Assembly: GCA_017461725.1 (NCBI GenBank)
Contig: JAFTXG010000028.1
Span: 233,079-297,078 of the forward strand
Length of the DNA stretch: 64,000 bases
From: Lachnospiraceae bacterium
GTDB lineage: Bacteria > Bacillota > Clostridia > Lachnospirales > Lachnospiraceae
Reading direction: 5' to 3'
The notes beneath the pieces were generated by a model. It made no database searches. It had not been told where the DNA came from and saw only the letters and a program-made list of their open reading frames with translations. The position numbers and the translations under genes are program-made. Position 1 is the stretch's first letter. The number at the start of each line of letters is the position of its first letter. Positions 52,146-62,112 of the stretch are shown here, piece by piece.

Positions 52146-52745
52146 ATGCATATCCGATTCTTTCATGCTCTCTTCGCTCTCCAGGAAAAGATCAACGTCT
52201 CCGTCGAGGGCGGCACGCGATTTGAACTGCTTTCCTTCGGGGAACTGTCCGAATACCGGCCCGGCAGTTCAGGGTTTCTGAATGTCACCGTAGCTGGCAG
52301 CAGGACCAAAAACATTTATCTCCAGAAAACGCTCCCCTTCTTTTCCCCCGATGCCTTCACACTGGCCATCATCCCCGGGTCCATGGGAATAGACCTCCTG
52401 CAGATCCCAGACTACGCCTGTTTTCCCACATTGCCGGGGTTTGGCTGTATCCGCACGGTAAACCTGACCGATGAGCCTCCGGCTTATCACCTATACCTCT
52501 ACGGCAAACGGCTTCTGTTCCCCGATGTGAGTTTCCGACATATCACCTGCCACAAGCAGATCCGCGAGGGCTCACAGGGTGTCTATCTGACGCTCCCCGG
52601 CGGGCAGACACCGCTGATTCCCTCCGTTTTTCCCATCCGCTCCGGTGAAGCCGCCACACTCTATGTATACGGCTCACTCCCAGGCGAAACCTTAAGTCTC
52701 CTGAAAACCAAAGACACTCCCGACGGCCTTCAGGCTTCCGGCTAA
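52146..52745 (+). CDS. DUF4397-like protein
   Basis: 199 residues. The N-terminus HIRFFHALFALQEKINVSVE, the tyrosine-rich strand that follows and the closing GSLPGETLSL fit DUF4397-type beta-sandwich proteins (R.FHA... start). No signal peptide. CGGAG sits 4 bases before ATG. Its last 54 bases overlap the end of the convergent peptidase gene. Function unknown. Confidence 0.65.
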   Translation: MHIRFFHALFALQEKINVSVEGGTRFELLSFGELSEYRPGSSGFLNVTVAGSRTKNIYLQKTLPFFSPDAFTLAIIPGSMGIDLLQIPDYACFPTLPGFGCIRTVNLTDEPPAYHLYLYGKRLLFPDVSFRHITCHKQIREGSQGVYLTLPGGQTPLIPSVFPIRSGEAATLYVYGSLPGETLSLLKTKDTPDGLQASG

Positions 52746-53561
52746 CCGTGGAAAATAGTCCTCATCCCCCGGATTCAGACTGTTTACCGTCACGCCCAGC
52801 TGACTGAATGAGGAGTGGATGTACTTTCCCTCACCGAGATACATGGCCATGTGACCGGGAAAGTACAGTAAATCAGCCGGCTTCATCTGCTCCTGCGGGA
52901 TCTCTCTGACCGCATATTCCGGGAGGATGCGGCTATCCCGATAAATAATAATGCCGTGAAGCCAATACACCAGCGAACACAGCCCGGAGCAGTCGATGCC
53001 CTCCGGGCTTTTTCCGCCCCATCGGTAGGGCGTGCCAAGATAGCCTTTCGCGGTCTCCACCAGGCAGTTTCTCAGCAATTTTTCCTCCCCGGCTGAGACG
53101 TTCAGCGGTCCCCACTGCCAGAATCCCGCCCGCTTTCCGGTGCGCATCAGACTGATCTGGCCTGTTTTCACATACCCTCTCCTTCGGTCCAGCAATTCCA
53201 CCGGCTGCCATCCGTCTGCCCGTTCCTCCTCGCACACAGTAATCAGGCTTCCCCTGGGGAGTGTGATCATTACCTCGGAACTGACTCGCGGTTCCGCCAG
53301 CACATCCACAAACCTGGTCTGTACAAACGCCCGACTGGAACACCAGGTCCGGCAGACATCCCATTCCCCGTACTTCAGTCCATCTGACCGACACCAGCCC
53401 TCGTACCCGTAGCCGGTGCAGATTCGAACGAAACCATTTTGTCTCTCGCCCATCAGCTGCCCCCACATCCCGTAGAGCAGCTCATCGGTCCGCTCCGAAC
53501 CCTCACAGGATTTTTTGTACACCGGGAGCACCGGCCATTTTACCATCACCATATCTTTCAT
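52692..53561 (-). CDS. NlpC/P60 family peptidase with SH3b domain
   Basis: 289 residues. An SH3b-like region (about 85-145) precedes an NlpC/P60 catalytic domain with Cys in GIDCSGLC and His in PGHMAMYLG. No signal peptide is seen, as in cytoplasmic gamma-D-Glu-L-diamino-acid peptidases of the YkfC group, so muropeptide recycling is a likely role; a secreted role is less likely. Start ATG 53561 with GGTGAGAGA; alternative ATGs at 53552 and 53546. A dipeptidase gene lies 3 kb away. Confidence 0.85.
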   Translation of the reverse strand: MKDMVMVKWPVLPVYKKSCEGSERTDELLYGMWGQLMGERQNGFVRICTGYGYEGWCRSDGLKYGEWDVCRTWCSSRAFVQTRFVDVLAEPRVSSEVMITLPRGSLITVCEEERADGWQPVELLDRRRGYVKTGQISLMRTGKRAGFWQWGPLNVSAGEEKLLRNCLVETAKGYLGTPYRWGGKSPEGIDCSGLCSLVYWLHGIIIYRDSRILPEYAVREIPQEQMKPADLLYFPGHMAMYLGEGKYIHSSFSQLGVTVNSLNPGDEDYFPRLAGSLKAVGSVFGFQET

Positions 53562-53781
53562 TCTCTCACCTGCCTGTCCGTACTTACATCTTCACTCTAT
53601 GCAAACATTCGGCAGATTAGACGCAAAAAAGAGCTGTCGGAAAATTAACTCAATCCCGTTTAAAAATGAGACTGTCAGAAACAAACCCGAGAAACGCGCT
53701 CTCGCTCCGCTCCCTCTCGCAGCGGATAAGTCTCATGGAATTAACCTGGCTGCCAATTTGCCGACAGCCCCTCAATATTTT

Positions 53782-54579
53782 TCACATAGTAGCCACATCA
53801 TACCTGGCAACCAGTTCCAGCATCTCCTCATATACGCCGGGCACGCCGCACAGCGTGTCGGCATTTCGAGTGGGGTCGATTCGGTTTCCGCGAAAATCAG
53901 TGATGATCCCGCCTGCCTCCTCGATGAGAATGATCCCGGCTCCGATATCCCAAGGTTTCATATTCTGCTCAATGTAGCCGCCGCCACGCCCGCAGGCAAT
54001 GTGGGCGAGATCCAATGCCACTGAGCCAAACCGGCGGATATCGATGCAACGACCGGTCACCTCCTCGATCAAGTGCATGAATGTTTTCTTACTCTCCCTC
54101 ACATAGGGGTTGGTCCCGTAATAAAACAGACAGTCGGAAAGTCCTTCGGCCTTCTGAACGTGTATCCGCTCCCCGTTCAGGAAACTGCCCTCACCGCGGA
54201 TGGCATGAAACAGTTCATCCTTGAAGGGATCATACACGATGCCAAAACAGATCTGTTCCCCGTCATACAGAGCCAGCGACACCGCACTGTGCTGCAGTCC
54301 AAAAATCAGATTGCTGGTTCCGTCGATAGGGTCCAGCAACCACATGGGTTGTTGTCTGTCCAGATGACTGTTGTCCTGCTCCTCGCACATAAACTGAATC
54401 TGCGGGTATCTCTCCAGAAGAAATCCCTTCAAATACTTCTGTACCGCCAGATCCACCTGGGTCACGAAATCGCCCACGCCCTTTTTCTTCACCTGATGCT
54501 GACGTTCCTCATTTAAAATGATCCCTCTTGTCTCCCTCACCGCTCGGATGACCGCCTGATGATCTATCGCCAAACTCAT
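53782..54579 (-). CDS. Inositol monophosphatase family protein
   Basis: 265 residues. Metal-site motifs EEQDN, LLDPIDGTSNL and PWDIGAGIILIEEAGG are complete, so it is a Li+-sensitive phosphatase-fold enzyme (IMPase/CysQ/fructose-bisphosphatase-like). The substrate cannot be assigned. Start ATG 54579, or GTG 54582 with better spacing to GAGAGG. The 220 bases between it and the peptidase gene contain nothing identifiable. Confidence 0.88.
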   Translation of the reverse strand: MSLAIDHQAVIRAVRETRGIILNEERQHQVKKKGVGDFVTQVDLAVQKYLKGFLLERYPQIQFMCEEQDNSHLDRQQPMWLLDPIDGTSNLIFGLQHSAVSLALYDGEQICFGIVYDPFKDELFHAIRGEGSFLNGERIHVQKAEGLSDCLFYYGTNPYVRESKKTFMHLIEEVTGRCIDIRRFGSVALDLAHIACGRGGGYIEQNMKPWDIGAGIILIEEAGGIITDFRGNRIDPTRNADTLCGVPGVYEEMLELVARYDVATM

Positions 54580-54643
54580 CACTGTCCACAGCCTCTCTTC
54601 CGTATTTATCTGAGTCTTCCCTGGCAATCCTCTCCGAGAGTGC

Positions 54644-55816
54644 TTACTCAGTCACCGGATATACCTCGACCATATAATAGCCTTCCTCCGAATCCAGATA
54701 GATCCAGACTGAACTGTTGCCCATGTCAAAGAAATATCCTTCTGTGATATCCTTCTGATCAATGGCGTTATAAAGAGATGTCCTCATAGTTCCGACTGAA
54801 TCGGCATCCTCCACGATGCTGAATGCCTCCAGTACGATCTCAATGGCCTGATCCGCATTATTACTGTATGCATATACATAGTGGGTGTCTCCGGTCACCG
54901 AATCACTTCCCACAGCAAAATAACCATCTGCCCAATCCCAATAGCGGCAGTAATCATAGTAAGTATATCCACCATCTTCCGGGGTTTCTGCTTCGTTGAT
55001 CATGTAATCGGACTGCTCCGTCATCGTCAACCCCATCTCACTCTCGGCAAAGATCATCAGTTCCTCATATACCAGATCGCCGGACAGGGAATAATGCCAG
55101 TAGCCATCACACCGTTCGCCGATGGCAAGCAGCTTATCATAATCCAATTCCACATATCCGTCCTCGTCAATATCCGCTGTCACAGACTCATCCTGCTCCG
55201 GTGTGTCCGGATATACCTCCTCAGATATAGATTCCACCTCAATATCCGGAATATACTCTTCCTCAAACCATGAATCCACATCGATGGACTCCAGCACATC
55301 TCCCAGCAATCCTCCAAGGAAACTGATCAGCCAAAGAACAATAAACACCGTCAGGCAGCCGGACCGGCATCCCTTCTTTCCTTTTCGGGAGGAACTTCCA
55401 GTGCTGCTGGTACGCCCCTTGTATGTACTGCCGGACGAGCCGCTGCGCCAGATCTGGCTTCCCGGGGCCGTGCTCTGCTCCCCTCGGTACTGCTGATATA
55501 CCGTGCCGGAAGAAGCGGCAGACCGCTGCGTCCGATTTTCCGGTGTCACCCTGCCCTGAGAAACCGTTCTGTTCTGCTGCGTAAACCGGGCATCCTGATG
55601 TTTCTCCTGGGACGTCTCGCAGACCCTTTCCCGGTTGGGCTCCACACAGGCTCTGTCCGGATGCAGATCCTGATGGTTTAGCAGATAATTTCCGGTATCC
55701 TCATTCGGCAGAACCCCGTCATAGACAACCGGCTTTTTCACAATCTTCCGACAGGTGGAGCAATAGCTTCTCGCTGTCAGCTCCTGATCACAGACAGGAC
55801 ACAGATATCTCTTCAT
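54644..55816 (-). CDS. Zinc-ribbon single-pass membrane protein with Ser-rich stalk
   Basis: 390 residues. Zinc-ribbon start CPVC...CSTC (residues 6-23), a low-complexity polar Ser/Gln/Arg-rich stretch (about 60-150), one helix (LTVFIVLWLISFLGGLLGDV, about 153-172), then an acidic Glu/Asp-rich external region and a C-terminal domain of about 160 residues of unknown fold. It is probably cytoplasmic zinc ribbon in, sensor-like domain out. No partner nearby. Start ATG 55816 with GGAGG. Confidence 0.6.
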   Translation of the reverse strand: MKRYLCPVCDQELTARSYCSTCRKIVKKPVVYDGVLPNEDTGNYLLNHQDLHPDRACVEPNRERVCETSQEKHQDARFTQQNRTVSQGRVTPENRTQRSAASSGTVYQQYRGEQSTAPGSQIWRSGSSGSTYKGRTSSTGSSSRKGKKGCRSGCLTVFIVLWLISFLGGLLGDVLESIDVDSWFEEEYIPDIEVESISEEVYPDTPEQDESVTADIDEDGYVELDYDKLLAIGERCDGYWHYSLSGDLVYEELMIFAESEMGLTMTEQSDYMINEAETPEDGGYTYYDYCRYWDWADGYFAVGSDSVTGDTHYVYAYSNNADQAIEIVLEAFSIVEDADSVGTMRTSLYNAIDQKDITEGYFFDMGNSSVWIYLDSEEGYYMVEVYPVTE

Positions 55817-55952
55817 ATGGTATCCTCCGTCTCTTGAATTTGTCTCTCATATAATTTATGCACAGGCCTTATTCCGTGGAGTATCATTCCCCCACTCTCC
55901 TCCACACCATAATTTCGGTGCTATGCCCCCGCATAACCTTCGATCCCGACTC

Positions 55953-56951
55953 TCAGGCCAGACTCTCCCGCAGCACTCTCTCCGCATTTCTGTAGGCCAA
56001 ACCGTCGATCTCCGCCTCCGTAAAGCCCTGCTTTTTCAGCGCGTCAAAGAGATGTACAGTCTTCTCGATGGAATCGATCTCCAGATTTCCACCGATGCCG
56101 TCCAGATCACCTCCGAGAGCCAGTATATCACTGCCGCCCACGTTCTTTATGTAGGTCAGGTGGCGAACCATATCCGCAATGCGGCTGTCCTTTCCCTCCG
56201 CCTTCTCATCCAGAAATGCCGGACAGTAATTCAGTCCCATGATGCCACCCTTATCCGCCAGGATACGGATCATCTCGTCAGTCAGATTTCTCTGGTGGGG
56301 AGACATGGCTCTGGCGTTGGAGTGAGAAGCCACGAAAGGCTTCTTTGTCAGCTCCGCCACATCATAAAAACCGCCGTCGGAGAGATGGGACACATCGATG
56401 ATCATGCCCAGCTCATTCATATACTCAACTGCATCTTTTCCGAAGTCAGTCAGCCCCTCCTTCATCACCTGCTCATCTTTGGAATTTGGGCTTCCGAAAC
56501 AGTTTTTCTGATTCCAGGTGAGGGAGATCAGCGACACGCCGCCATCGTACAGCGCCTTGATGTTCTCCATCTTACCGTTTACCACGCGTCCATCCTCCAC
56601 GGTCAGGAAAGCCGCCATTTTTCCTTCCGCCTGCGCTTTCTGATAGTCTGCCCAGGTCACCGTGTGCATAACCATATCCGGATGTGCCTCCACGGAGCGC
56701 TTGAATCCTGCATAGAGAGTACGAAGATATCCGTCGTCCAGAAGCTCACCGTCTCTGGTCACATCCGGGTGCTTCAGATAGGGCACCATGTAAGGCACCG
56801 GCATCCACATGGCAAAAAACTGGGCCTTCATGCCGGCCTGCTTCATGCGGCAAAAATCGACGGCGCTGCTGTTTTGGTACAGATCGCCCGCAGGCTCCGC
56901 CGAAACGGCGAACAACTCCAGTGTATCACAGTGAAAATCAATAAAGCTCAT
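55953..56951 (-). CDS. Membrane dipeptidase family (M19) peptidase
   Basis: 332 residues. Zinc motif D-F-H-C-D near the N-terminus, GGLT-type loops, the DVSHL and ASHSNA regions with metal His and RNLTDE typical of renal-dipeptidase-like enzymes. No signal peptide. Overlaps the end of the SNF2 gene by 14 bases. Start ATG 56951 with GGAGG. Confidence 0.9.
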   Translation of the reverse strand: MSFIDFHCDTLELFAVSAEPAGDLYQNSSAVDFCRMKQAGMKAQFFAMWMPVPYMVPYLKHPDVTRDGELLDDGYLRTLYAGFKRSVEAHPDMVMHTVTWADYQKAQAEGKMAAFLTVEDGRVVNGKMENIKALYDGGVSLISLTWNQKNCFGSPNSKDEQVMKEGLTDFGKDAVEYMNELGMIIDVSHLSDGGFYDVAELTKKPFVASHSNARAMSPHQRNLTDEMIRILADKGGIMGLNYCPAFLDEKAEGKDSRIADMVRHLTYIKNVGGSDILALGGDLDGIGGNLEIDSIEKTVHLFDALKKQGFTEAEIDGLAYRNAERVLRESLA

Positions 56952-59900
56952 CCTCAAACCTCCGTTCCTCCAGAAGGGCGATCAACTCGTCGCGGCCGAA
57001 GGTAGTCTCCAGACTGCCGCCGCCCTCCATCATTTTCTCAGCCAGCTGCCGCTTATTTTCCTGCAGCAGCAGAATATTTTCCTCAATTGTCGACCGGGTG
57101 ATCAGCTTGAACACACTGACCACATTTTTCTGACCCAGGCGGTGCGCCCGGTCTGTGGCCTGGTTCTGCGCCGCCACATTCCACCAGGGATCATAGTGGA
57201 TGACCACATCGGCTGCGGTCAGATTCAGACCGGTTCCTCCCGCCTTCAGCGAGATCAGGAATACCGGCACATCGTCCTCGTTGAACCGCTCCGTCAGCTC
57301 CACTCTCTCCCGCTTTCCGGTCTGTCCGGTCAGCTCGTAGTAGTGGATGTCCCGTTCTCTCAGACAGTTTCCGATCCGCTCCAGCATGGACGTAAACTGG
57401 GAGAACAATAATATCTTATGTCCGCCGTGGATACTGCGCATGATCAGCTCAATGCAGGCATCCAGCTTGGCGGAGCCACCTGTATACTCATCATAGTAGA
57501 GGGATGGATCACAGCAGATCTGACGCAGTCTGGTCAGCTCCGCCAGCACCTGCATCCGATCTTTTCGATACTGGGCATCGTCCGAATCGGTGAGACGATC
57601 CCGGAGTGCCAGCGCGTTGGCCGCATAGAGCCGCTTCTGCTCACCCTCCAGCTTCGTGTAGACCACCTGCTCCAGCTTGTCGGGAAGCTCCTTCAGCACC
57701 TCTTTCTTCAATCGGCGCAGCACAAAGGGTCCGATGAGACGGTGCAGACGCCCCAACGCGTCCTCGCTCTGTTCCCGTACCACCGGCTGCTCCAGCTCCT
57801 TGCTGAACCGGCTGTAACTGTACAGAAGTCCCGGCATCAAAAAGTCCATGATGCTCCACAGCTCACTCAACCGATTCTCGATGGGCGTTCCGGTCAGGGC
57901 AAACCGAGTCCTCGCCTGAATCTGCTTTACTGCTTTCGCATTCTGCGTCAGGTGATTTTTGATATACTGTGCCTCATCCAGAAAACAGTAACGGAATCGG
58001 ATCTTCTCATACAGCTCGATGTCCCGCTTCAGCAGATCATAGGAGGTGATCAGCACCTGATAGTTCTCCGCCTCCGCCAGGATCGCCGCTCTCTCCTCGG
58101 CATCTCCCGCCACAGACACGCAGCAAAGCTCCGGCGCATACATCTCCAGCTCATGCTTCCAGTTATACACCAGAGAAGCCGGACACACAATCAGGGACGC
58201 CTGTTTTTCCTGCTCCGCCGCCTCATCCACCATCAGACTGATGGCCTGCAGGGTCTTACCCAGACCCATCTCGTCAGCCAGAATACCGCCAAAGCCCAGG
58301 GCATCCAGATTTTTCATCCAGTAAAAACCCTGTTTCTGGTAGTCCTTCATCACCGTATCCAGCGATTTCGGCACCTGATAAATCGTCTCCGGAGTCTTTT
58401 TCAGACGCTCGATCAGATCGGCAAACTCTTTCGAGCGGGTCATCCCCAACACATCCATCTGATCGCTTAAAGTTTCCACATAGAGGGCGCGATACGCGGG
58501 GACAAGTAAAATCTCCTCACCCTCATCATTTATCGTCGGCTCCAGCTCACCGTAGAGCTCCGCCAGCGCTTTCATGCCCTTCTCTTCCAGATCAAGGAAA
58601 TCGCCGGACTCCAGACGGATATAGCGCTCCTTCTTTCGGTAGCGCTGCAGCGCCTCCCTCAGTTCTGCTCTGGTCATGCCCTCCGCATCCACCTGCAGAT
58701 TAAACCAATCGCCCTGGGCCATAACTCCAAGAGACACTCTCGGCTTGGGGATCACTCGCATATGCTTCATCCGCTCAGCCAGATAGAGATCACCCAATGC
58801 CGCCAGCTCACGCATTCCGCTGCGGAGGAACTGGTACATCTCATCCTCGTTATCGCGAATCACAAAACAATCCCGCTCCGCCGACCGGGCGTGGAAATAT
58901 TGCTTCACAATACCGGCGATCAGCTTCTCTCCGGCCATATTGCGCCTTAACTCAGGGCGCATCACATAATCAAAGGGAGACACGGTCTCCTCACCGTATT
59001 TAAATTTGATCTGCAGCGTCAGCTCATTTCTGGCAGGAGAGTCAACGTAAAACTCTGCGTTAAAGCTCTGCGGTCTGTACGTCTCCATATCCACGTCACG
59101 GAGCTCCACGCGGAAAGCAGGCTTCACTTCCCGCTGATAGTAATCGTAAAATCCGGGCAGCTCACGCTCCTGCAAAAAGAGGGGCTTTCGCTTTCCATTC
59201 TTTTCCATGGCTGCAAGCAATCTTCCTGCACCGTTTAAAAACTGCTCATCCGCACGATAGACCCGATTGCCGGAGCAGACATAGAAATAACGTCTGCCCT
59301 GCGCACAGCAAAAATCTTCGCCGACCTGCAACAATACTCCATCTCTGCCTGCATGTTCGATCAGCAAAGGAAGTCGGGGATCCCGGTACACCAGTTTACG
59401 TCCACCCACGGCCAGACCATCGGGAATCACCTCCAGAGTATGCCCCTCCAAACGTTCCATCAGCCGGTCAAGACCACTGCGGTCGGGAAGCAGCATGCCC
59501 TCCCCGGCCAGCCGTGCAGCGCGGCTTCTCTGGCGCACATCACTGCTCTCCGCCTCATCAAGCACCATATTTTTCACGGTCTCAACCAGGGCTCTGTCCT
59601 CCTCGGAAAACAGTCCCACATGGAGAACCGGTATATTTTGCTGTCTGCCAACCCTCAACGGCAGCCCCTGGTCCAGCGCCCCGGCAAACTCGATCAAATC
59701 CCTGAGTTTTCCATTGCATCCACCGGCCAGGGAAAAACTGAACTGGATCTCACAGTCCTTCCAGTGGATGGCGGGAATCAGCCTGAGAGGCTGCACCGCA
59801 TGCTTCGCCATCTCCTCGCTGAAGGCCCTGTTACTGTAATCCCCAAGCAGCTCCCGCATGGACTCAGATGTCATAATATGCGGCGCTGAGAGCTGTTTCT

Positions 59901-60192
59901 CACGGTTTTCCACATCAAAAGCGGCCGCCACTAAGTGACGGCACAGCTTTGTTCTCATCTCAGGTTGTCTGCAGCTGCAGGTCAGTCTGGCCGGCTCGCC
60001 CTGACGAATGCTGATGGAAGAATGGTAAACGTCATCTCCCTCCTTCACCGCCATGCGGAACATCCGCTCACCCCGCCAGAAGCTGTCGGTTCTGCGCAGT
60101 TCAGTCCTGCGTTTCCGAAACAACTCCTCGCCCAGGGTGAACTCCCGGTTATTCTCTGCCAGCTGCAAAATGGTTTGCCGGTTAAGTGGCAT
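56938..60192 (-). CDS. SNF2-family ATPase with SWIM zinc finger
   Basis: 1084 residues. SWIM finger near the N-terminus (CSCRQPEMRTKLCRH), a long linker of SNF2-associated domain, then the Swi2/Snf2 motor: motif I DEMGLGKT, motif II DEAQ, motif III LTGTPIENR, and helicase C motifs FSQF, LISLKAGGTGLNL and QATDRAHRLGQ. Likely a DNA-translocating remodeller, role unknown. Start ATG 60192; no clear ribosome site but the argS stop is 6 bases away, so it is translationally coupled. Confidence 0.92.
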   Translation of the reverse strand: MPLNRQTILQLAENNREFTLGEELFRKRRTELRRTDSFWRGERMFRMAVKEGDDVYHSSISIRQGEPARLTCSCRQPEMRTKLCRHLVAAAFDVENREKQLSAPHIMTSESMRELLGDYSNRAFSEEMAKHAVQPLRLIPAIHWKDCEIQFSFSLAGGCNGKLRDLIEFAGALDQGLPLRVGRQQNIPVLHVGLFSEEDRALVETVKNMVLDEAESSDVRQRSRAARLAGEGMLLPDRSGLDRLMERLEGHTLEVIPDGLAVGGRKLVYRDPRLPLLIEHAGRDGVLLQVGEDFCCAQGRRYFYVCSGNRVYRADEQFLNGAGRLLAAMEKNGKRKPLFLQERELPGFYDYYQREVKPAFRVELRDVDMETYRPQSFNAEFYVDSPARNELTLQIKFKYGEETVSPFDYVMRPELRRNMAGEKLIAGIVKQYFHARSAERDCFVIRDNEDEMYQFLRSGMRELAALGDLYLAERMKHMRVIPKPRVSLGVMAQGDWFNLQVDAEGMTRAELREALQRYRKKERYIRLESGDFLDLEEKGMKALAELYGELEPTINDEGEEILLVPAYRALYVETLSDQMDVLGMTRSKEFADLIERLKKTPETIYQVPKSLDTVMKDYQKQGFYWMKNLDALGFGGILADEMGLGKTLQAISLMVDEAAEQEKQASLIVCPASLVYNWKHELEMYAPELCCVSVAGDAEERAAILAEAENYQVLITSYDLLKRDIELYEKIRFRYCFLDEAQYIKNHLTQNAKAVKQIQARTRFALTGTPIENRLSELWSIMDFLMPGLLYSYSRFSKELEQPVVREQSEDALGRLHRLIGPFVLRRLKKEVLKELPDKLEQVVYTKLEGEQKRLYAANALALRDRLTDSDDAQYRKDRMQVLAELTRLRQICCDPSLYYDEYTGGSAKLDACIELIMRSIHGGHKILLFSQFTSMLERIGNCLRERDIHYYELTGQTGKRERVELTERFNEDDVPVFLISLKAGGTGLNLTAADVVIHYDPWWNVAAQNQATDRAHRLGQKNVVSVFKLITRSTIEENILLLQENKRQLAEKMMEGGGSLETTFGRDELIALLEERRFEDELY

Positions 60193-60198
60193 CAAGCA

Positions 60199-61974
60199 TC
60201 ACATCCGTTCCGGTGCTTCAAATCCAAGAAGATCGATTCCGGTCAGCAGGACCTGTCTGGTCAAACGCAGCAGACTGATATATGCTGCCTGACGTTCGCG
60301 GTCCTTCTCCGCCAGAATCTTGGTATCATGATAAAATTTATTAAATACGTTTGACAATTCGTACAGGTAGGTACAGATCTTATGAGGAGCCTTCTCCGCG
60401 TAGGCAGTCTGCATCATCTCACCGAAGCCGGTCAGCTGCAGCTGCAGCGCTTTCTCACTCTCACCTGCCGCAGGCATCACCGAAACCTCGCCCTCGATAC
60501 GTCCCTCCAACTGGTCGTACTTCTGGCAGATAGAACCGATACGAACGATAGTGTACAGCAGGTAGGGACCAGTATCTCCGTCAAAGGAGCAGAAACGCTC
60601 CAGATCAAACACATAATCCTTGGAGGCCTGGTTGGACAGATCTCCATACTTCAGCGCAGCCACACCGATGATCTCGGCGGTCTTTCTCGCCTCCTCGGGG
60701 GAGACGGTGCGGTTCTCCACGGTCTTCTCGTATACCGCGTCGGTGACTTCACGGATCAGATTCTCCAGACGCATCACGCCGCCGTCTCTGGTCTTGAAGG
60801 GCTTTCCGTCCTTGCCGTTCATGGTGCCGAAGGTGTTGTGCTGCAGCTTTACCCCGGGGCGCACGATGCCGGTCTTTCTCGCGCAGCGGAATACCTGCAC
60901 AAAGTGCATCTCCTGGCGCTTGTCGGTATAGTAGATGATCTCATCGGGAGCGAACAGTTTTTCTCTCTCCAGAATCGTCGCCAGATCGGTAGTCGCGTAC
61001 AGGGTCGCACCGTCGGACTTCAACAGGATGCAGGGGGGAACCTCCTTGGAATCGGTCTCCTCCTTCACATCCACCACCAATGCACCCTCGCTGATATGGG
61101 CAAAGCCCTGAGCCTTCATGTCTGCGATCATACCCTCCACGTAGGGCTGGGCATCGCTCTCCTTCTTCCACACATCAAAGCTGACATTCAGCTTCGCGTA
61201 ATTTTTCTTCAGATCCTCGATGGACACATTCAGAATGTGCTGCCACAGCGCCATGTATCCAGGGACACCGTTCTGCAGCTTGAAGGTCGCATCGTGAGCC
61301 ACCTTCGCGAACTCCGGATCAACCTTGGACCGGGCGCTGGCCGCCGGGTAAATCTGCTCCAGCTCGCCGATGGTAAAAGGTGCCTCCTCGGGGTACTCGC
61401 CGGTATAGTTTTCATCAAAATAGCACAGGTCGGGCTGCTGCGCGCGCAGACCCTCGATGATCAGACCCATCTGCAGCCCCCAGTCTCCCAGATGAACGTC
61501 ACCGATGACCTTGTCTCCCATATAACGGCAGATGCGCTTTACGCTCTCGCCGATGATCGCGGAACGGAGATGTCCCACATGGAGAGGCTTCGCCACATTC
61601 GGTCCGCCGTAATCGATGACGATAGTCTTCGCAGGCTCACCCTCCGGCTTCTCACAGCCGAAACGCTCCGCCTTCATCATCTCATTGACATACTCAGCCA
61701 CAAACGCGGGAGCCAGCGACAGGTTGATAAAACCGGGGGCCACCGCCTCCACCTTCTCAAACGCAGATACCTCCGCCAGTTTCTCCACCACGTCCTTGGC
61801 GATCATAATGGGCGCCTTGCGGTAAAGCTTTGCTCCTGCCAGCGCACCGTTGCACTGATACTCGCACAAATCGGGGCGGTTAGACACGGAAACCTTTCCC
61901 AATCCTCTATCATAGCCGCAGGCCTCAAACGCGCTGCCCACGACATCACTGATTATCTCAAGCATTTTTTTCAT
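60199..61974 (-). CDS. argS: Arginyl-tRNA synthetase
   Basis: 591 residues. HIGH-type motif PNVAKPLHVGHLRS, the FGTMNGKDGKPFKTRDGG block (KMSK-region equivalent) and C-terminal anticodon-binding domain (ending LLGFEAPERM). Start ATG 61974 with GGAGG; the 32-residue upstream extension is non-coding. First gene of argS-SNF2-M19. No T-box in sense orientation before it. Confidence 0.96.
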   Translation of the reverse strand: MKKMLEIISDVVGSAFEACGYDRGLGKVSVSNRPDLCEYQCNGALAGAKLYRKAPIMIAKDVVEKLAEVSAFEKVEAVAPGFINLSLAPAFVAEYVNEMMKAERFGCEKPEGEPAKTIVIDYGGPNVAKPLHVGHLRSAIIGESVKRICRYMGDKVIGDVHLGDWGLQMGLIIEGLRAQQPDLCYFDENYTGEYPEEAPFTIGELEQIYPAASARSKVDPEFAKVAHDATFKLQNGVPGYMALWQHILNVSIEDLKKNYAKLNVSFDVWKKESDAQPYVEGMIADMKAQGFAHISEGALVVDVKEETDSKEVPPCILLKSDGATLYATTDLATILEREKLFAPDEIIYYTDKRQEMHFVQVFRCARKTGIVRPGVKLQHNTFGTMNGKDGKPFKTRDGGVMRLENLIREVTDAVYEKTVENRTVSPEEARKTAEIIGVAALKYGDLSNQASKDYVFDLERFCSFDGDTGPYLLYTIVRIGSICQKYDQLEGRIEGEVSVMPAAGESEKALQLQLTGFGEMMQTAYAEKAPHKICTYLYELSNVFNKFYHDTKILAEKDRERQAAYISLLRLTRQVLLTGIDLLGFEAPERM

Positions 61975-62041
61975 GAAAATTCCTCCAGGGTAGGGTAAAC
62001 ATCGGCCGCTATCAGCGCCCATGCCCCCAATGTTACCTTGT

Positions 62042-62070
62042 ATCATACCATGAAAGAAAAGAAAAATCAA
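62042..62070 (-). promoter_or_regulatory. Promoter of argS
   Basis: Minus-strand TTGATT (62065-62070), a 17-base spacer, TATGAT (62042-62047). The leader is about 60 bases. Confidence 0.65.
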
Positions 62071-62112
62071 TGCTGTTTTAGGGCAGTCGTCTCATAAAGA
62101 GAAGCAGCAGTC

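Noticed and set aside
53562..53781. Gap with imperfect repeats (TGAGACTGTCAG, AAGTCTCA).
   Set aside because: Arms are short and imperfect with no T-run; no gene or known element could be supported.
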